This document shows positions 21,403-31,887 of a stretch of DNA of 64,000 bases, in pieces (positions within the stretch are counted from its first letter, which is position 1; each line of letters opens with the position of its first letter). The notes under the pieces were generated by a model. The model saw nothing but the letters and a program-made list of their open reading frames with translations, was not told the DNA's origin and made no database searches. The translations under genes and the position numbers were made by a program. Source of the stretch: Monocercomonoides exilis (Eukaryota; Preaxostyla; Oxymonadida; Polymastigidae); assembly GCA_001643675.2 (NCBI GenBank), contig LSRY02000043.1, forward strand, positions 1 to 64,000, given 5' to 3'.

Positions 21403-22546
21403 AACTTTTTACTGATCTTGGACATTGCAGCGTGGATGAACAGAAAGAGAAAATTGTTGAAATGAATATTTTCAGGATGAAATGAATGAATACGAACTCG
21501 AATCAATTTTCAGAACCAATTTTTTCAAAGAATTTGATAAAATGGTTGAAGAATAGAAATTTTCGATGAAGTGTATCCTCGTTTTGCTGAAGTAAATGGG
21601 ATATTGCAATTAGCTGAAAAGAATTTTCCCTCGAAACTTTGAAGAATCTTTGTTGAACAAAAGATTCGAAAAGATGATCATAAATGAAGAAAAGATAAAT
21701 AGAAAAGAAAAGAACGAAAAGTTTCTGATCGATCTTTGTGAGTGCTTTTTGATTTTGTGCATCAACTGTATTTCAGAGGAATAACTTTCGATTTATGTGT
21801 AATATCTTCTGAAAGCTGCATTGAAGAAAGAGAAAAACGAGGAAACACAAAAAGAAATGGAAATGGCTTTACTGGTTTTGATCCGTGTTTGGATGTGGAA
21901 GGTATGAAATAGAATTTTCTTTGTTAATTTATTGCTTTCATTCTCGTTTTTCATAAGTATTTTGTACAAGAACTGTATCTGAATGAAATCAAAGAGATTA
22001 TGAAATGTAATCAAGCGCATCGTCATCTGACACGACTTGCGTATCAGTCTGCTTGGAAGTTTTTGATTAAGAGATTATACAAAGAAAGAGAGCTGGAATG
22101 AGTAATTGTGAATGAGCTACATTTTGTGAAAAAAGCAAGAAGAGAACAGGAAGAAATGATGAAATGCGAATTGGAAGAGAAAAGAAGAGGAAATAGGAGA
22201 AAAAGAAAGAGGAGAACCGAAAATCCTCAAGCGATGGCTTAATACGATGGCGTTTTTCTTTGAATACTGTCTGTTATGGAATGAAGACTTTGTTATGCTT
22301 TTTAGCAACATAGCGAGAATGCTTCGAGCTACAAGAGAGAATAAAAGAGTAATTAGCCATTGGTACATTTATTTCATTAGCAATGCAGTCGAAAGCAGGG
22401 CTATGATGATTGATGACTTTCTGAAAGGTGGAACAGCCGATTCTGAATTGGATGAGATTTCGCGGTCAACGATGAATGAAGGCATAAAAATGATAACTTA
22501 TCAATTTTTTGTAGTTCGAATGTTTTTCATCATTCTTTTAATCTGA
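21403..22546 (+). pseudogene. Decayed copy of an unknown helical-protein family (copy 1)
   Basis: This stretch aligns with the copy at 27535-28859 through its whole length: 'DEQKEKI..', 'ETQKEMEMALL', 'LYLNEIKEIMK' with 'SAWKFLIKR', 'VNELHF..KARRE' and 'LKGGTADSELDEISRSTMNEG'. It is riddled with in-frame stops (for example after GYCN) and frame changes, so it is a dead copy. A GTATGA..CATAAG intron is still visible at 21902-21957, at exactly the position of an intron in the other copy. Another conserved acceptor precedes 21403, so an upstream exon has been lost or not found. The family is all-helical in appearance and unrecognised. Confidence 0.7.
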
Positions 22547-22747
22547 TAATAAGTTGAAATGTTTGTTGCAAAAAAATCACATTTCAAAGTAATTAAAATT
22601 AAATACATAGGAGAATTACAAATTTTTCAAGAATAGTTAGACAAGAAAAAAATACTAATATAAAAATTCCAAAGTTTCAAAAATAATAAAAATACAAAAA
22701 AAGAAAAAGAGTAATAACTTTCGAAAACGATATCATTCGACAGAAAT

Positions 22748-23635
22748 TTAAATAATATCTACATCAGGGAATTTCACTTTGCCTCTTGTTCCAGCATAAA
22801 ATTTCAGAATTGGATATTCGTGAACTTCTGGATCATTATCCCATCTATCTGCAACACACGTTGAGTTCCAATAGCAAGACTCGTGCAGCTTGAACCAATA
22901 ATCTACTGAATTTCGAAGTATTGCGTTTGGATTTCCATAGTATTCTCGCTGGACAACTGTTTGCATACAAACGTAAGGCGCAAAATACGTTCCAAAGTAT
23001 TCACGCTTGGTTTTTGTAGCAGCTTCGTGAATGCATGGACTTTTCATTATTATTCCGTTGTAAATTCTGTCTTTCATGTAAGGAACAACTCCCATAGACA
23101 ACATTATCCTAAATTCTTCTAAAACTTTTCCAATTAATGGGCTCCCCTTTGGCGCCATCAAATATCCCAGCTCAATGTGATACGCGGGAGGCCAATAGCT
23201 GTTGAATGCAAGCAAATCAGCCTTCGCTTCAGTTAAATCCCGATAGCAATCTTCCAAAAAGGTGTCATTTTTGAGATACATTGACACATCCATCCATAGC
23301 CCTCCATATTCATGAATCAATCGAAGGCGATAAAAATCAGCTTTATTCGCTAGAGGTAGTTTCCTCAATTTGGAAGGGATTGAGTCTCTGTCCAAATACA
23401 AATTGATTGTCGAGTCTGTGATAAAAATGAGAGTGAAATTTGCGATTTTTTCCTTCATGTTGTGCAGAAGATAGCGCACTTCCTGGTTCAATTCGCCTTC
23501 CCAATAAAGCCAGATGATCCTAGGAACTTCATACGTCTTTTCTTCTTTGATAGTTGTGTTTGCCTTTAAAAAAGATGCGCCAAACAGAATCACAATCATA
23601 GAAAGTAATAAAGTCATGAACAAATGACGATTCAT
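22748..23635 (-). CDS. Glycosyltransferase, capsular-polysaccharide-synthesis/GT32-like (295 aa)
   Basis: Intact intronless frame from ATG 23635. Residues 7-25 are a hydrophobic N-terminal anchor, giving a type II membrane protein suited to ER/Golgi. The catalytic region carries 'VPRIIWLYWEGE' (about 38-49), then 'NKADFYRLRLIHEYGGLWMD' with the DxS metal-binding variant (WMDVS, near 118), the arrangement seen in Caps_synth and GT32-type sugar transferases where D-x-x-R...GG..xDxx binds nucleotide sugar. Downstream 'GYLMAPKGSPLI' also fits. Likely role: adding a sugar to glycoproteins or glycolipids in the secretory pathway, plausible for a cell with heavily sequon-rich surface proteins. It is the only intact gene in the stretch between the receptor and its broken relative. 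Exact family and donor sugar are uncertain; bacterial origin is possible but untested. Confidence 0.82.
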   Translation of the reverse strand: MNRHLFMTLLLSMIVILFGASFLKANTTIKEEKTYEVPRIIWLYWEGELNQEVRYLLHNMKEKIANFTLIFITDSTINLYLDRDSIPSKLRKLPLANKADFYRLRLIHEYGGLWMDVSMYLKNDTFLEDCYRDLTEAKADLLAFNSYWPPAYHIELGYLMAPKGSPLIGKVLEEFRIMLSMGVVPYMKDRIYNGIIMKSPCIHEAATKTKREYFGTYFAPYVCMQTVVQREYYGNPNAILRNSVDYWFKLHESCYWNSTCVADRWDNDPEVHEYPILKFYAGTRGKVKFPDVDII

Positions 23636-24599
23636 AGATTCAAAAAATAAAACTTGAAATTCGATGGAAAAGATTACAAAAATTCATAAAGAATTAAAAT
23701 AATTATGTAGTAAAACACAAATTTAACAGAAAAAAACGAAAAAAGCACACTTTATAAGCTGCTTAAGTTAATTGTGTAGCAAATGATCCTGTGCGATCGC
23801 TCATATAAGTTGCGCCTGTGTCAAAAATGTAAAAAGATGATAAAAACCCTAAAACACGATAAATGTTAATATGGAAATTTCAAAAATGAAAAGCGCAAAT
23901 CGATGTGTGCAAATAACACAGAATTTCAAAAGATAAATTATACGTCAAAGCCAAAAAATTTCTTTTCTATTTTCTCACTCAAATAAAAAGACTTTTGAAA
24001 ATTACAACAAAAAACATCCGAATAACAGCAATATTATCAGCATCACATACAAACCTCGCTCTCCAATGTAGAAAACCAGAACTTCTGTCCGATTGAAATG
24101 TTCTTCAAGATTCCAGCAAAAAAACGCCTTCAAGATGCAAATCTTGTCTCATATTGTGTTTCCAATTCTTCAAAGAAAGCATTTCTCCATTTATTCCCAT
24201 TCATTTCTTGTTCATCTGATATTTCAATCAAAATGAATTTTTGCACGCTCAAAAGTAAATTCTTCAATGTAATCAAAGCCCAAATACTTAATATGTCTTT
24301 TACCTGACTTATTTGCCTTTTACTCTTCAAATGCGCAAAATTGGATTTTGTAGTTGATTATCCGTCTTTGGCTAAATGTGTCCTGTTACAGTTGCAATTT
24401 CAAAAGCTCAGACATTCATGGAATCTTTGCATGCAATAATTTTTGAGATTGTCATTATTCTTCTAAACATTCTACAATGAACAAGAAAAGCGAATTCCAT
24501 GAAAAATTCTATTTTTCTTCATCTTCTTCAAATAATAAATGAATTTCAATTATCTCTTTCTCAGTTTAAATGAGTTACGTCAAATAACATTTGGATAAT
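23636..24599. other. Upstream region of the glycosyltransferase, no gene seen
   Basis: AT-rich DNA with only short unsupported frames on both strands. No repeat or RNA gene recognised. Confidence 0.5.
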
Positions 24600-25740
24600 A
24601 TTATTTCTCTCAAAATGGCAAAGTATGTTAGAAGAGTCATACGAGCCAACAAACATGCAGAATTTAAATTTTAACATTCCAAGCGAATTTTCTATCCAAT
24701 TTTGAGACAATCAAATAGACGCCTTGAAAGTTGAGGTTAATGATTTGAAAATGGATTAAAAAATTAAACAAAATAAGAAGCAAAAAATGAAACCTTTTCA
24801 ACAAGCCTTCTCTCTTGCTGATATAAATAGCTTCTTCGCCTTCTTCGTCCTCGTCTTCACGTTCTTCATCAACTTCAAACTCTTTTTCTTCTTTAAATTA
24901 TACTCCCCTTCTTCTTCTATTTTTTCATCTTCCTCTTCTTTGTTTTCTTCGCCTTCTTCGTCTTCTTCGTCTTATCCATCTTCTTCCTCATCCTCTTGCT
25001 CCTCTTCATATTCATTTAGATTGGTATCTATCCGATGATCTTCAAATAGCTTTGTTGATATTTTTCGGTAATCATGCACCAATCAAATCCTGTTTATTGA
25101 TAAGACGCTTTTCTTCGGATAAGTCAATTTTATAGCCAAAATTCCAGCGAATTTCTTTGCCTTTTCCAAAAACGGCTTTTCTCATTGTGAAAATCCTTCT
25201 CCAATTCCAAAAAAATGCATAAATGACGAAGCAATATCGTACATCATCATCGTTAATATTTTCCGGCCTTCAATCCACTAATTTTGTTTCTCTTCTTTCT
25301 CCAAATTTTCTTCATCATTTTCATCATTTTCATCATTTTCATCATTTTCATCATTTTCATCGCTTTCCCCCATTTCAGTCACATCATTCTGCTTTTAGAT
25401 TCTAATCATTCCGCCAAAATCTTCATTCTTCATCATTTTCCTCCTCTGTCTCCTCTTTCATTTCCCTCAAATGTCCATCCAGAAAATAGCATAACATCAG
25501 CAAAATAACATTTCTTCGCATGGATATTTCATCATCTGTAAGTTCCTTTGCTTTTAAAAAATATCTTCGCCATTTTATTGTCTCTCTTTCTTTTTCGCCA
25601 AATATATTGCGTCAAGTTTTCGTTTCATCCTACCAGAAGTTTGTGCAACTGAACTTAGCCGAAGAAGTCCTATGTAAAATCTCTCTCTTCCTTGTATCAA
25701 TGGGGAATGAAAGGCTCATTCATTCAGAATGAACTTCAGT
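24600..25740 (-). pseudogene. Decayed acidic-rich protein gene remnants
   Basis: Read on the minus strand the region contains protein-like pieces in shifting frames. One piece runs 'AKYFLKAKELTDDEISMRRN' then 'VILLMLCYFLDGHLREMKEE' (around 25450-25580). Next come acidic DEN repeats from a 9-bp tandem repeat, then 'MRKAVFGKGKEIRWNFGYKI' (around 25110-25190), and finally long Glu/Asp runs. Stops and shifts separate them. The product is not recognised. The acidic segments partly reflect microsatellite expansion and should not be given weight on their own. Confidence 0.4.
25311..25365. repeat. 9-bp tandem repeat (TTTTCATCA)n
   Basis: Five to six tandem copies of a 9-bp unit. On the minus strand one frame reads as Asp-Glu-Asn repeats, so this may be an expanded acidic segment of the decayed gene around it. 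Confidence 0.9.
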
Positions 25741-25860
25741 CTGAGCTGGCTGTTGGAGCGCAAAAGGAAAGGTCAAATCTACTTCACATCGAAGAATAAC
25801 TCTTTTCCAAATAAGAAATAGAGGAAGTAGATTGGTCGTTTTTCAAATATTGTAGCACAA

Positions 25861-27200
25861 GTGAAGATTTCTAACAACATTTATCATGAAGACGAAGTAA
25901 ATGAAGTTAAAGAATTCGAAGAAGATGAAATGGATAAAGAAGAGGAGGGTGAAGGAAAACAAGAAGAAGATGATGATGATGAAGAAGAAGAAGATGAAGA
26001 AGATGAAGAAGATGAAAAAGATGAAAAAGATGAAAAAGATGAAGAAAAATAAAAAATATCAGCTTTTCCAAGTCAGGTTGTTCAATAGAAAAAACTGAAT
26101 GTGTTCTATACGCGAATGCCCTGCCAGATCATTAGCCTCGATAAACGAGTCGTTTCTGCCAAATACCCTCAACAAATATGCCAAACAAACTGCTTTTCTC
26201 TTTCAAGCTCATGTTAAGCATTTTCATGTTATACAGCATGCAAAACAGATGGCAGAAGTCACGAATATCATCGTTGAATGCAATGCAAACATGAATAATC
26301 TCAAAAGTTCTGACTCTTTTGAAAAATGTTAAAAAGGTTTCTTTTCGTGTCATTCCTGTTCGTGGCCAATCTGTATTCACTAAAAGAGCGTCATTAAAGA
26401 AAAATGAATGAAATATAAAAGGTCAAACCATCTTTTTGACTTTTTAATATTTTTCCATCTTAAATGGATAGGTAATTATTAACCCAACTTGCTTTCTTGT
26501 TCTCCAAAATTGCCTCTTGCCATATGAAAAAATTCAGACAGCTGGACAATAAATGGCTGGCAAAGAACATCATCGAGCACAGAGAATCCATTGTGAAGCT
26601 GGACATGATTCCAAAAGAAATAGCACATTCTCCAAATTAACAAGAAATCCACTCCTTTTCAAAGACTTATTCAACACCATGTCTTCGCTGATAGCTTTCC
26701 AGCAGGATTCGTGCAAAATTCAAATGAGATTGTTGTTAAGACCAGCTGAGTGCTTCGTTCAACTCGCTTCCTCCATTGTCCAACCCCCAATTCCCTTTCC
26801 TTTTCCACAAAATCATCCTTCCCTCAAAAAATCACGCAAAACAAGCCCTGAGCAAAAGGTATGCCAAGTGAAACACATTTCCCTCGAAATGAACAAGAGG
26901 TTCAATTCAATATTTCGGATATTCTGTTAGCTTTTTCTGCATCTTGCTTGAGTTATTTTTCATCAAAATATCGCAGCCAGCGTTATGCCATATGTTTTGT
27001 AATTTATTACCAAGTTCAAATCTCATATAATTTTACTCACCAATTCACTTTTCGCAAACAATATTGGAAAACAGCCACTTGCTCCTCCATCTCCAGGTTA
27101 AAATCCCTGTTCTTCTGCAGTGCTATAAATCGCATGGGTGCATCTGTTGCTATATGCCAAAGTAACTCAAACATGCTCTGGCTGCTGAAAATCATCTATC
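25861..27200 (+). pseudogene. Decayed coding remnants, unidentified
   Basis: Short protein-like pieces in different + frames: an acidic run at 25861-26052, 'VSFRVIPVRGQSVFTKRAS' (about 26335-26395), 'KKFRQLDNKWLAKNIIEHRE' followed by 'SIVKLDMIPKEI' (about 26526-26620), and a longer frame at 26553-26930. They are separated by stops and do not assemble into one model. This could be a dead gene or a dead mobile element. No catalytic motif was seen, so no function is offered. Confidence 0.35.
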
Positions 27201-27534
27201 AAAAATCTTAACTTAAAAATTATAGGTTGCAAACCCTTATTTAATTGCTCAAATAGTTATTTTTTTAATATAAAGATTTGCATGTTTCGATGCAAAAGAC
27301 ATTGATGAAAATTGAAGATTTTTGGACTCATGTGTTATTAGATGTTTGACTTGTTGTTTTTAATTCTATTGATTCAATTGCACCACGAATATTTCGAAAA
27401 TGAATTTATTTGTTGTTAGAAATAATTTTGCAATTTTGCGGTTTCTTTCGAACAAACAAATATTTCCTGATATATCTATATTTTGAGAAAACGATTGTTC
27501 GGATGATTAATTGTTTTATTTTCCAATTTTTTAG
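27201..27534. other. Spacer/possible intron of the following decayed gene
   Basis: AT-rich. It ends with a good acceptor (CAATTTTTTAG at 27534) that is conserved in the other copy at 21402, so the first exon of that family should lie upstream. No candidate ATG exon with the required phase was found here. Confidence 0.45.
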
Positions 27535-28859
27535 AAAAACTGCTGCAATTGGAAAAATGCACCGACGCTGAGCAGAAACAAAAAATCGAAAAATTGAGCA
27601 ATGTTTTGGAAGAAATTTGCAAAGAAGAATTCAAATCCGTTTTCACAACAGAGTTGTTTGATGAAATTCACACAATGATTGAAGAAAGGAAGCTTTACAT
27701 GAAAAATGCAATCTTATTGTTGAAACACGTTGGATATTGCAAAAAGTTGGAATGTTTGTAATCTGCATTTTGAAGAAACTTCGTTGTGCAAAGGATTTGA
27801 AGAGATGATTATTGAAGAAGATGAGAAAAAAGAGGAAAAGAATGAAAAGCTTCTTTTTGATCTTTGTGAATGTTATCTTTCATTGTATTACGAATTCACG
27901 GACATTCCAGAAGAAATAACTGATATTTGTGGAGTAAATCTTATGAAAATTAAACTGAGGAAAGAGGAAAACGGGGAAACACAAAAAGAAATGGAAATGG
28001 CTTTGCTAGCTTTGTGTAATATAAGATTTAATGTATGAGAAGTTCTTTTTCATTTTTGAATTTTTTTTATATTTTTATTTTATTTTGTTTTTATTAGTTT
28101 TTCGAAAAAGAACTATATTTGAGTGAAGTTATAGAAGTTATTAAGCATCATCAAGAACTCAACAATCTCTCTCAACTTGTCTATCAATCTACTTAGTTAT
28201 TTTTGATGAACAGATTTTTCAACGACCAAAGCTCGGAAGAAGTGATTGTGAATGAGCTGCATTTTGGAAGAGAAGCAAGAAGAGAATTGGAAGATCTGTC
28301 AAAGAGTGTTGATTGGAAGGGAAAAGAAATGAAAAAAGGAAAAGAAGTGAATGAAGTACTTATAATCGGGAGATGGTTCACTGTTATTGAACGTTACTTT
28401 TTCTCATACACATTGTGGAACGAAGTACTTGCTGGACTAATCGACAGCATTGTTCAGATATTTGGAGCAGCGAAGAATAATCACAGAGAAATTAGTCACA
28501 AGTGCATTTTTTTCTTGAGAAATGCAGCGGAAGGCAAAGATGTGCATGTTGAAGACTTGTTCAAGGGAGGAGCTATTGATGCTGTATTGGAGGAAATGAA
28601 TCAATCAACGTTGAATGAAGGTGTGACATATGAAAGCGTTCACTTCTTTTTGAATATTTCAAAGCGACTGAAAGGAAAGGAGGAAGGAAAAATCGAAGAA
28701 AAAGAAAGAAAAGACATGAAAAGAAAGATATTTAAAAGGATGGAAAAAGAAGGATACGAAGATATCGCTACAAGCCTTTATGGATTCATTTCTTTTCAAA
28801 ACGATAAATATCATTATTATTTATCGTTAGATGTTTCTGATTATTTTGTGAATGTTTAA
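27535..28859 (+). pseudogene. Unknown helical-protein family gene, two lesions (copy 2)
   Basis: Readable exons 27535-28032 and 28098-28859 flank a 65-nt GTATGA..TTAG intron (28033-28097). The encoded protein is charged and helix-rich without membrane spans ('EKLSNVLEEICKEEFKSVF', 'SEVIEVIKHHQELNNLSQLV', 'ARRELEDLSKSVDWKGKEMK', 'LFKGGAIDAVLEEM'), suggestive of an armadillo/HEAT-type fold, but the family is not recognised. Two breaks are visible. Near 27750 a 2-base deletion relative to copy 1 shifts the frame after 'GYCKKLECL'. At 28194-28196 a TAG stands where copy 1 has TGG (Trp). Otherwise the last 220 codons are intact, so inactivation looks recent. An upstream exon is missing from the model. 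Confidence 0.7.
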
Positions 28860-31800
28860 GAAAATGAAAAGCATTTCACTTTATAACTCAAAAATTAGTT
28901 GAGATGTGAAATTACAATCCAGTTTTCCCTATCTTCCATTATTTTGCATTGAACATTTCAACTTTTAAAATCCAGAAATTTTTCATTGAATGAGTTTTAC
29001 GAATATCGGATTGTATTTTTGAAGTTGTAATTTTTTTCTCGACACAAATAGAAAAATTTAATATATTAATTTATTTATTTATTTATTTATTTATTTTTTT
29101 ATTTATTTTTTATTTTTTTTTTACAATAAAACAGGGATTAAAAAAGAATAAGTTGTTTTTTTAGATAAAACAAACTGGTTTGACAATCACATCGAAGTCA
29201 CAAATAAAAAATCTGGAGAAACCTTAAATCAAAAAATAACTTTATCAGAAAAAGAAAAAGTTGTCATTAAGTTATTAAGTCAAAACTTTTAACACACAAA
29301 AAATTTCCAATGCAAGCTTCTTAAAAAATATTGCTCAAAATTATACATTATAGAAATCCAACAAATCTTGCTGATTATTATCATTTACGGAATATTAACC
29401 GGTTTATCAAAAAAATGTAATGTGCAACAACGATGGAAAAAATTTTGTTTCTCAAGGTTAAAAAAAATTAAAAATGTTTCAAATGGAAATTCAAAAGAAA
29501 TTCCAACAAGGAAAACATTCGGTATCAAAATATCGCGAAAACACGAGCAAAACATTGATCAAAATATGAAACTGATAAATTACAGATCTTTCTCATGATG
29601 AATTTATTTTCTAAAATATCAAGCATGAAACATTGCAACGAAATATTATTTATTTGGAAATAATTATCATCAAACGCAAGCTTCTATATGAAGCAATATG
29701 AGAAAAATTTATGGGATCGAATAAAAAACTGGGATCTTATATAATTTTTATCCAGTCTATTTCACAAAAACAGTTAAATATTCTTCTTCAATAAACCAGT
29801 TCGTTAATAAATATATTACTTAAATTTAGGGCAAAATATTTCCCTTCAGGCTATTTCATTGAAAAATATTGCTCTTTTCATTGACTTTTTGAGATCAAAA
29901 AACACAATAAAAATGAATTCATTTTTCTCCATTCATGAAATGTCACAAAACTTTATGTTTTGATTTCAACGATGCCTGTTTAAGAATTTGACAATCAAAT
30001 ATATTTTGAAATTTGAAAAAGGGAAATAAAGTTATGAGCGAAGTAATTTTTCAAAGCTTTGCGCAAAAAAAAGCTTTTAAATTCGTATTTTCCCTCATTT
30101 GGTGGGAAATATGGACTTTCAAGCTTTTTATGCACAAAGCATAAAAAAATTGTTTCACTTATAACATTTTTAAACTTTACCAGATTACAAATTAAATCGA
30201 ATTTTCACAACTGTAAATAAACAATATTGATATAATAACAAAATGTGTTGTGATATCTCACGTATTTCGAAATAGAGACATATTTTTTCCAAATATCTTG
30301 ATCACAAAAAGTTCATCAAATGTGCATAATTTTTCAATGAAAATGCCTGAAGTCAAATATTTTGTCCCATTTAATGTTTCTTTTCTTTATCATTTCATTC
30401 TTTCAGTTTTAAAAACTTTTCTTCATTTTTAATGAGTGATTATTTTTACTTCTTATTTTTTCCGAAAAGTTTTTCAAACTACGCTTTATTCACAAAAAAT
30501 AGAATTTCATCCAATATTTTTAATATTAATATTTTTGCTTTTCAATGTGTTTATTTTCTAAATGTTTATTGTCGAGAAACCAATTTCAAAGAACAAAACA
30601 TATCAATGAAATTTCTTTCGTTTGTAACTCAAATCATGAAAATAACCAACTATCCAAAAATTAACATGATTTCAAAAATAATCACACAAACAGAGAATAA
30701 GAAAAGTTTAAGTCACTTGTTTAAATGGAATAACGATTGAATATCATTGAACTTTTTCGAGTGGTCTTTCTCATGTATTTTTGAATGTGAATTGCAGCCA
30801 GAAGCATATTCATTTAAATAATTATATTTTATAAGAACATGTGTGGTAAGAAGATAAAAAGAAAAAACAATAACTCAAAAATAGCAATTTTTATTCATTT
30901 GTTCACTCTTTTTTGAATAACATAAAGGCAAAGATATATGTCAAGAAGCAACGTATAATTGTTCTTTCTTTGTTGTGAAGGATTCAAAGATCAAACAATA
31001 ATCTTTGAACTTTTAATATTTTTTTGTTGATAATAACAGAATAGTGTGTGAACTCTTCCAAAAGAATTAGAAATACCATTTCCAATGATAAGAGCTGGCA
31101 AAAGTGGAAATAAGTTGATATTTGAATTTCATGACTTAATTTTCGTAATTCGATGACCTAATATAAATATCATTTATGTTATTAAATATAAATATTAGCA
31201 TGAATATCAATTTTATTGTTCCACTCATCTTAAAGATGTTTCTGTCAGTATTTTTTCCAAAGCCCAGGAAAAATGTGTTATTGTTGAAATGGTAAATCTC
31301 CTCTTTGGAGGGCAATGCGACAGGAATGGAGCTGGTTATTATATATAAATTAGGAAATAAAGAAATATGATTAAGTGTTATGCTTTTCTTTATCTTTTAT
31401 TTAAAGCAAGAGATGAAAACAAATCACCAAATAATATATAGAATAAGGGTGGAAAAAAATCCTTGAATTCAAAAATGTGTTGATTTTTGAAAAAGACAAT
31501 TTGTTAATTGCGTTATTCAAAAATTCCGGTTGGAATAACATTCAAATTCAACAATAAATTAAAAGAATATAAAATGGATACAAAAATTCTTTTTAAAGAA
31601 TGAGAGACAATAGCAATGGAAACAATCTCTGGTTCATAGCAATGGTAAAGCTATCCCGACTCTTCTCTTTCAGAAGACTCAGCAAAAAGTTAATTGGAAG
31701 CGTTTTTCATTTCGCAAATGAACTGATTTTCAAGAAGCAAAACAGTTCCATTGGCGCTTTAATCTGTTGAAAGTTCTTTCATTGTATAATTCATTCTGAT

Positions 31801-31887
31801 TTCTGAGCATAATTCTCCCATCTCTCTCATCCTCCTTCGTTTTCTGAAGCAAGTGCATCCATATAATCTGCCCTGCTCAACAGCCTT
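28860..31887. other. Three-kilobase AT-rich gene desert
   Basis: No supported gene on either strand. It holds a TTTA/TTTAT microsatellite at about 29068-29115 and one copy of a dispersed MITE-like element (29829-30095). Small open frames at 29368-29598, 30250-30432 and 30432-30740 have AT-driven composition and no motif. Confidence 0.6.
29829..30095. mobile_element. Diverged MITE-like element (copy of 39821-40084)
   Basis: This stretch matches 39821-40084 by eye at roughly two bases in three, with the same order of landmarks: 'CATTGACTTTTTGAGAT', 'GTCACAAAAC', 'TATGAGCGAAGTAATTTTT', 'AAAAAAAAGCTT' and 'TATTTTCCC'. The ends are more eroded than in the other copy. Non-autonomous; transposase type unknown. 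Confidence 0.6.

Noticed and set aside
28179-28197. An 18-nt intron removing the TAG at 28194
   Set aside because: The other copy of the family aligns residue for residue across this point with Trp at the stop, so a nonsense change is simpler.
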